This document shows, piece after piece, positions 1 to 4,709 of a stretch of DNA of 9,360 nt. The stretch is from DATJPR01 sp035506295. Lineage in GTDB: Bacteria; Bacteroidota; Ignavibacteria; UBA10030; UBA6906. Numbering within the stretch: position 1 is the stretch's first letter; every line of letters starts with the position of its first letter. The translations under genes and the position numbers were made by a program. Location of the stretch: NCBI GenBank assembly GCA_035506295.1, contig DATJPR010000226.1, positions 1 through 9,360 on the forward strand. Reading direction: 5' to 3'. The notes beneath the pieces are model-generated. The model was not told the DNA's origin and ran no database searches. It saw nothing but the letters and a program-made list of their open reading frames with translations.

Positions 1-1
1 T

Positions 2-715
2 ACCGTCTCCTATGAGTCGTGTTTCTGGAATGCATCACAAATGCTGACGTTCGTGCGGGACAACGCGCCAGCGGTCGGTGTCCGGATCATCGCCGACGAG
101 TCCTCAGGGTTCGACCACACGATCACGGACGCGATCTTGAACGATCCAACTGCCGCTGCAAACCTCTCGATCGTCGGTGGGCACCTTTACGGCTCGACGC
201 CCGCGCCATACGCTCTCGCCGGCAGCAAAGGGAAGGAAGTTTGGATGACGGAATTCCTTGATCTGAATACTGACTGGCCTTCCGTCCTCGGTACCGGAAA
301 ACAAATCAACGATTGTATGACGTCCGGAATGAGCGCATACATCTGGTGGTACATCGTCCGATATTACGGGCCGATCCTCGAGGATGGAACGGTTTCCAAA
401 CGGGGTTATGTGATGTCCCAGTACGCGAGGTTTATCCGACCGGGATATGTGCGAGTGAACGCGACGGCCAATCCACAAACAAATGTCCTGGTCACGGCGT
501 ACACGAACGGCAGCAAGACAGTTATCGTTGTCGTGAACCTCGGGGCGGCTCTCCAACAAACGTTTTCTATCCAAAATGGATCCTTGAGTGCGGTAACCCC
601 GTACATCACATCGAGCTCCAAGAATTGTGTGCCGGGGACCCAGATCTCGGTATCGGCCGGCCAGTTCACTGCGCAACTGGATTCATCGAGCGTGACCACT
701 TTTGTCTCAGACTAA
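2..715 (+). CDS. GH30 (subfamily 8-like) glucuronoxylanase, 3' part
   Basis: This is the C-terminal part (237 residues) of a glycoside hydrolase family 30 endo-xylanase; the frame is open from base 2, so the true start and the acid/base glutamate lie upstream of the window. The product should cleave the beta-1,4-xylan backbone outside the cytoplasm. Visible landmarks are GGHLYG, then VWMTEF whose Glu (codon 251-253) is the expected nucleophile, then WWYIVRYYGP and SKRGYVMSQYARFIRPG, followed by the side beta-domain ending in SSSVTTFVSD. In characterised GH30_8 enzymes such as Bacillus subtilis XynC and Erwinia XynA, the Arg and Tyr of WWYIRRSYG contact the glucuronic acid side group. Both are present here (Arg codon 359-361, Tyr codon 365-367), which predicts a glucuronoxylan-specific enzyme. 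The protein stops at the normal end of the GH30 fold, with no T9SS tail. A broken tail-bearing remnant follows downstream in another frame. Confidence 0.93.
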   Translation, partial: TVSYESCFWNASQMLTFVRDNAPAVGVRIIADESSGFDHTITDAILNDPTAAANLSIVGGHLYGSTPAPYALAGSKGKEVWMTEFLDLNTDWPSVLGTGKQINDCMTSGMSAYIWWYIVRYYGPILEDGTVSKRGYVMSQYARFIRPGYVRVNATANPQTNVLVTAYTNGSKTVIVVVNLGAALQQTFSIQNGSLSAVTPYITSSSKNCVPGTQISVSAGQFTAQLDSSSVTTFVSD

Positions 716-799
716 TCTCTGCGCGATCAGCCCTTGCGCGCGTCAGGACGTCAACCCATGAAGGAAGATCGTACCGCAAGCACTCATCACGAGACCCAG

Positions 800-1355
800 A
801 AAATCCGACACTCGAGTCCTCTCCCGTGCAAATGTCGGGCGTCGACGACTATCTGCACCAGGCGGCGGACTCGTCAAACTGGCACATGGCATCAGGTATG
901 ATCCTGACGGCGACGGGATATATTTAGCGAGCCTGGGTGTCCATGAACACAGGAACAATGCCGTCGACAAGAAATACTCCAGGAACCTGGGAACAGGGAA
1001 CGGCATTGAGCTGATCGATATTGAACAGTCGACACCCAGTCAGGTAGGAGAACACGAAGCGGCCCCGGCAGCATTTGAGCTCTTTCAGAATTATCCCAAC
1101 CCGATCAATCCGAAGACAAGGATCAGGTTTCAGGTGTCAGGGGTCAGCGATGTGAAGCTTGAAGTGTATGATCTCCTGGGAAGAGAAGTGGCTGTGCTGG
1201 TGAATGAGAGGAAAGCACGCGGGAGCTACGACGTTCAGTTCGATGCGTCAGGTTTGGCAAGCGGTATCTACTTCTATCGGATGCAAGCCCGCCATCTACA
1301 TGGCGAGCTTGCCGGAATTTTCGTCCAGACGAGGAAGATGCTTCTTTTGAGGTAG
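800..1355 (+). pseudogene. Frameshifted C-terminal remnant with T9SS sorting tail
   Basis: Coding signal resumes about 85 bases after the GH30 stop but has no usable start. In one frame (about 820-897) it reads VDDYLHQAADSSNW..ASG. It then continues one frame over as YDPDGDGIYLASLGVHEH, NNAVDKKYSRNLGTGNGIEL, and after a short linker a T9SS type A tail: FELFQNYPNPINPKTRIRF, VYDLLGREVAVLVNE, SGLASGIYFYR, and finally QTRKMLLLR before TAG at 1353-1355. The two halves join well only if a one-base loss (or equivalent) occurred near 897. From memory, the DYLHEAA..SLGVHEHWNN..KQYSRNLGTG pattern occurs near the C-terminus of secreted Bacteroidota proteins, some labelled DUF362; this family call is uncertain. 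The N-terminal bulk of any such protein is absent. A GTG at 1134 could start a 73-residue product, but it falls inside the tail domain, so I treat this as a decayed gene end. An assembly or base-calling error could explain the frameshift but not the missing 5' part. Confidence 0.7.
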
Positions 1356-1423
1356 CGCCCTGCAACCCGGACGCCTTGCGTAAGCCGTCACAGGGCACCG
1401 ACGACGTTCGCCGAGGCTCGTTC

Positions 1424-3328
1424 CTACTTCAAGTCCCAATAGATGACATATCGTTCTCTGTCGAGCCGGTAATATGGAACCAGGGTAATTTCTTTCTGCG
1501 CCGCGTGGAGGGTTGTGAACACCAAAGGCTTGCCCGCTGAAGGCAACAGCCACTCGTTCACTGCACGTCCTTTGGCGCTCAGGGTGTCGGGGATGTCTGC
1601 GGGGACGGGGGAATCTCTGTAGTCAAGTTGATCCCTGGCAAAGGGGATGGGGGTGTCCATGCCTTCCGAGCCCATATCTCCGGCAAGCACGATCGGGCCA
1701 TAGCATACCGCCGCGATGTCGGGGTTGTCGTTGGTAGGTTGCAGGTGCAAGGACATCGGGAACGTGGCATCAATCGTATCACCGGCTTTCCAGCTTCTGC
1801 TCACCACGATATAGCTCCCCGGTTTCTGGCTGACTTTCACGGCCTTGCCATTCACCGTTACGACGGCACCCGACGTCGCCCACGATGGATAGCGGATGTA
1901 CAGGGGCGTCTCGCCCTTGCCGACCCCTTTCATGATCAGATGCGTCGTCGCTTCGTCGGGAAACTTCGTTTGCTGAACCAGCGTGATTCCCTTGTCTCTC
2001 CATGTCAATTCCGATGGGATGAAGAGATTCACGTAAATTCCCCTGTCATCGTGGTAGTAAATACCTTCCGCATATTTCGCGTGGTTTTCAAACCCCGTTC
2101 CGACGCAGCACCAAAATGAATTCTCTTTGGTGCAATAGGTCTTGAACGTGCCGGGAGTGTACGACAGGAAATAGGTGACCATGCCGGTTTCCGGGTCCTG
2201 CGAAGCCAGAATGTGATTGTACAGCGCCCTCTCATAATAGTCGGCATATCTTGCGTCCGCAGTCCACGTGAACAAGTGTCGGGTAAGCTTCAGCATATTA
2301 TAGGTGTTGCACGATTCCGTGGTCGCACGGGAAATATGTTTAGAGATCTGATCGGGTTGGAAAAAGAACTCATTGTCGCTGTTGCCGCCGGTCACATAGG
2401 TATGATGATCGATGACCGTCTGCCAGAAGAACTGGGCGATCGTCCTCGCTCTCTCGTCGCCGGTCAGTTCATATCCCCTGGCTTCTCCTATGATCTTTGG
2501 TATTTGCGTATTGGCATGGAATCCGGCCAGACTATCTACCTTACGGGCCAGAGGGTCCAACACACGATGGTCGTAGAAACACTCTGCAAGCTTCTTGTCG
2601 TCGTTGTTCCCGGTAATCGAGTAGAGGTTATAGGCCGCCTCGATCATTCCGCCGAATTCCGTTCTGTGCATGACAGCCAACTGTGCCGGCGACAAGCCTT
2701 CCAGCTTGTGGTACGCCCAGTTGCCCATCTTCGTGACGATTTCCAGCGCCTGTCTGTTACCGGCGTACTGATACATGTCGATCAGTCCCGCCATGATCTT
2801 GTGCAACGTGTACCACGGCGCCCAGACAGGTTTCCCTTCGATTGCCCGGTTGACCAGGTTTTGTGGGAACGCGCTCAAGTAGCCTCCCTGATCCAATACT
2901 CGCTGAATTTCCGCCAATGCGCCCACCAGCGAATCTCCCTTCTCCTTATAGACAGCATCGCCTGTGGATGCGAACATAAGAGCCAGACCGGAAAGCACAT
3001 GACCTAGAGTGTGACCCCGCAGTTCGACATCCAGTCCTTCCCAGCCTCCGAGCGGTCGGGCGTTCGTCGGCATCCCGGCGTTGACCCGCCAACTGTGAAG
3101 CAGCCGGTTGTTGTCGATGCTCAGCAGCCATCTGCCATCACGCAGCATGTTGTCCTTGAACCGGCTGTCAAGCAACTTCACATCCTGCAGGTCAAAGCTG
3201 TAGGCTTTGATCTGTCCTTGAGGTTTGATAGCTTGAAGATCCGTGGATTGACCGACATACTGCGAAAAAACAGTAGCGGGTACGAGGCAGAACACTGCCA
3301 GGTTCAAGATCAACATTCTGGGATTCAT
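1424..3328 (-). CDS. GH146/GH127 (DUF1680) beta-L-arabinofuranosidase, secreted
   Basis: The 634-residue product has a Sec signal peptide (about residues 1-22, hydrophobic stretch MLILNLAVFCLVPATVFS), so it acts outside the cytoplasm. It belongs to the DUF1680 clan, retaining enzymes that release L-arabinofuranose from plant glycans with a zinc-held cysteine nucleophile. The active site is visible: Glu320 in GGNSDNEFF (likely acid/base), Glu338 and Cys340 in ESCNTYNMLKL, and Cys407-Cys408 in FWCCVGTGFENHAKYAEG. These match the Glu, Glu-x-Cys and Cys-Cys set of HypBA1 (GH127), whose second-to-last cysteine is the nucleophile. Wording such as ERALYNHILASQDPETGMV and PGTFK is closer to GH146. 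An alpha/alpha-barrel (about 50-430) is followed by beta-rich C-terminal domains. GGAG (complement of 3335-3338) sits about six bases before the ATG. The gene converges on the 1355 remnant and diverges from the RibD-like gene. It has no T9SS tail, so periplasmic residence is plausible. GH127 versus GH146 is not settled. Confidence 0.95.
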   Translation of the reverse strand: MNPRMLILNLAVFCLVPATVFSQYVGQSTDLQAIKPQGQIKAYSFDLQDVKLLDSRFKDNMLRDGRWLLSIDNNRLLHSWRVNAGMPTNARPLGGWEGLDVELRGHTLGHVLSGLALMFASTGDAVYKEKGDSLVGALAEIQRVLDQGGYLSAFPQNLVNRAIEGKPVWAPWYTLHKIMAGLIDMYQYAGNRQALEIVTKMGNWAYHKLEGLSPAQLAVMHRTEFGGMIEAAYNLYSITGNNDDKKLAECFYDHRVLDPLARKVDSLAGFHANTQIPKIIGEARGYELTGDERARTIAQFFWQTVIDHHTYVTGGNSDNEFFFQPDQISKHISRATTESCNTYNMLKLTRHLFTWTADARYADYYERALYNHILASQDPETGMVTYFLSYTPGTFKTYCTKENSFWCCVGTGFENHAKYAEGIYYHDDRGIYVNLFIPSELTWRDKGITLVQQTKFPDEATTHLIMKGVGKGETPLYIRYPSWATSGAVVTVNGKAVKVSQKPGSYIVVSRSWKAGDTIDATFPMSLHLQPTNDNPDIAAVCYGPIVLAGDMGSEGMDTPIPFARDQLDYRDSPVPADIPDTLSAKGRAVNEWLLPSAGKPLVFTTLHAAQKEITLVPYYRLDRERYVIYWDLK

Positions 3329-3541
3329 TCAGATCTCCGTCGTGGTGTCGGGCGGTCTTGTGAAATGCTGACAAAGCAAATCCCGAGAGTTGTCCCCTGG
3401 GTGATGCAGAGAGTAGGTGGAGCTTCAGGTGGGTTCAATTCGTCGGGAGACAAGAGCAACATAAGAAGAGGTTTGACCAGAAGAAAGAGTTCTGGAAAAA
3501 CTGATTACGAGACGGATGGTCTTACCAACGGAAGGGAAGAT

Positions 3542-4225
3542 ATGAGGCCTTTTGTCACTTGTCATATGCTCTGCTCTCTTGATGGCAGGATTGACGGGAC
3601 TTTCCTAGGAGAGCTCGCCACGATGGGCGGTTATGAGGAAACCGGCGCAACACTCAAAGGCGATGCCTGGGTATGTGGACGGACCACCATGCAACGGCAC
3701 TTCGCGGAGAAACGAGTCTTCGTCTCAAGGACGCGCCATCATGCAGGCCCTCAACCTGTCCATGTTGCCCGACGATCAAAAACCTATGCAATTTCTGTCG
3801 ACACTTTGGGGAAGCTGCGATGGTCGCGAAGCGACATCGGCGGCGATCATCTCATTTGCATCGTCAGTGAGCGCGCCGCGGACGATTATCTCGAAATGCT
3901 TCGGAAGAAGGGAATATCCTACATCGTGAGCGGGAGAACCTCCGTCGACCTCGCCAGGGCTGTACGTCTCCTCGGGAAGCATTTCGGGATCAAGCACCTC
4001 CTCCTCGAGGGCGGCGGTAACATCAACGGCGGATTCCTGCAAGCTCGCCTGGTTGATGAAGTCAGCCTGCTCCTCGCCCCGGGCATCGATGGACGTCGCG
4101 GGATACCAACCGTATTCGACGGAATGAATCCGGCAAGAATCCGGCCCGTGCGGCTGAAACTCAAGTCCGTGGCTAAACGGGTGAATGGCACGATCTGGAT
4201 TCGTTACGAGGTAGTGAGAACATAG
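3542..4225 (+). CDS. RibD C-terminal/dihydrofolate reductase-like oxidoreductase
   Basis: This 227-residue cytoplasmic protein is a stand-alone RibD_C (DHFR-like fold) reductase, probably NADPH-dependent. Family hallmarks in order are CHMLCSLDGRIDG (7-19), WVCGRTTM (43-50), a central Rossmann-type stretch DHLICIVSE (102-110), YIVSGRTSVDLARAV (127-141), and the cofactor-binding segment LLLEGGGNINGGFLQARLVDE (153-173) followed by LLLAPGIDGRRGIPTVFDG. There is no N-terminal deaminase domain, so it is not a bifunctional RibD. Relatives include the riboflavin-pathway RIB7-type reductases and many reductases of unknown substrate; the substrate cannot be told here. The ATG at 3542 was chosen because it begins the conserved MRPFVTCHM and follows GGAAGGGAAG by a short gap. 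The frame stays open upstream to 3011, but that part lies antisense to the arabinofuranosidase gene and is not conserved-looking. No other riboflavin gene is nearby, so its link to the glycan genes is probably only positional. Confidence 0.9.
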   Translation: MRPFVTCHMLCSLDGRIDGTFLGELATMGGYEETGATLKGDAWVCGRTTMQRHFAEKRVFVSRTRHHAGPQPVHVARRSKTYAISVDTLGKLRWSRSDIGGDHLICIVSERAADDYLEMLRKKGISYIVSGRTSVDLARAVRLLGKHFGIKHLLLEGGGNINGGFLQARLVDEVSLLLAPGIDGRRGIPTVFDGMNPARIRPVRLKLKSVAKRVNGTIWIRYEVVRT

Positions 4226-4367
4226 AAATCCATATCGTTTCCCCCTTAAGTCTCTTGCGTCGATGAATGGTGATTGCACATGTTCCACGACCGGCGACGA
4301 CGAAATCTGCAGGCAACCCAGGTTCTGACTCACAATCCTGTACTGTGGCACGGTTCAGGACTTGCCG

Positions 4368-4382
4368 TTAACATATTGTTAA
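4368..4382. promoter_or_regulatory. Perfect 6-3-6 palindrome, possible operator
   Basis: TTAACA-TAT-TGTTAA is a perfect inverted repeat with a three-base spacer. It ends 15 bases upstream of the -35 element of the promoter for the 4710 gene, a usual position for a dimeric regulator. Operator function is inferred from position and symmetry only. A/T-rich palindromes of this size can arise by chance, though the surrounding DNA is GC-rich. Confidence 0.4.
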
Positions 4383-4397
4383 GAGTTGGATCTTTCC

Positions 4398-4426
4398 TTG
4401 CAATGCGTGAAAACTCGCCGTATATT
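4398..4426 (+). promoter_or_regulatory. Sigma-70-type promoter (TTGCAA-17 bp-TATATT)
   Basis: The -35 box TTGCAA (4398-4403) and -10 box TATATT (4421-4426) are separated by exactly 17 bases. Transcription would start near 4433 and reach the 4710 start codon after a leader of about 275 bases. No gene lies between, so the modular T9SS protein is the natural target. The match is to the general bacterial consensus; the promoter consensus of this organism is not known. Confidence 0.5.
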
Positions 4427-4700
4427 TCGACAGCCTGTGCGTGAAGGAGATATCCCTCTCAAGGGACGAGCGCCAGTCACAGGAATGTCTTAGCCATTCG
4501 GCGGATTCGCGCAGACCCGGTGCTCATTACTTGCTTCTGTATCTGGCCAGTCAACGTCTCACCACCTTCCCGGTTATCTCCTGGGGACCTGATGCTGGTA
4601 CTTCCTGCCACGGGCAGGACGTGCATTGAGCGAGCGGATGCTCTGGATTCTTTTTCGTAAGCTCTGCATGCGACCCACCGATTCATCACTCAATATTCTT

Positions 4701-4708
4701 GGAGGAGG
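4701..4708 (+). promoter_or_regulatory. Strong Shine-Dalgarno site deciding the 4710 start
   Basis: GGAGGAGG lies immediately before the ATG at 4710, with the first GGAGG core (4701-4705) four bases from it. It selects this ATG, which begins a clear signal peptide, over the in-frame upstream codon at 4626 that has no such site. Confidence 0.85.
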
Positions 4709-4709
4709 C

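Larger units (their letters stand above)
4226..4709. other. Gene-free region: palindrome, promoter and long leader
   Basis: I see no credible gene in these 484 bases. A GTG-initiated frame at 4441-4629 lacks a ribosome site and resembles nothing. The first part (4226-4367) shows no recognisable signal and no clear terminator for the RibD-like gene. The second part holds a palindrome (4368-4382), a sigma-70-like promoter (4398-4426) and a likely transcribed leader of about 275 bases that ends in a very strong Shine-Dalgarno sequence. Inside the leader, 4604-4618 forms a compact hairpin (CCTGCC, loop ACG, GGCAGG) without a T-run. I do not recognise a known riboswitch. Confidence 0.6.

Noticed and set aside
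1357..1396. Possible two-way terminator between the convergent genes (GCCCTG...CAGGGC)
   Set aside because: The stem is only six base pairs with a 28-base loop and no T-run on either strand.
1628..3007. Two plus-strand frames (1628-2119 and 2213-3007) inside the arabinofuranosidase gene
   Set aside because: They are shadows of a minus-strand gene with a complete set of active-site motifs; they show no start signals or recognisable families.
3011..3541. Upstream extension of the RibD-like reading frame
   Set aside because: Its first 318 bases are antisense to the arabinofuranosidase gene, the extra residues resemble nothing, and family homology begins exactly at the ATG at 3542, which has a ribosome site.
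4604..4618. Hairpin CCTGCC-ACG-GGCAGG as an early terminator
   Set aside because: No T-run follows on the plus strand, so termination is not supported; kept only as a leader structure.
4441..4629. Possible 62-residue peptide in the leader
   Set aside because: It starts at GTG, has no ribosome site and low-complexity unrelated sequence; the region is better read as an untranslated leader.
4626..4709. Upstream in-frame start for the modular protein
   Set aside because: Starting at 4626 would put 28 polar residues before the signal peptide and lacks a ribosome site, while the ATG at 4710 has GGAGGAGG and an immediate signal peptide.
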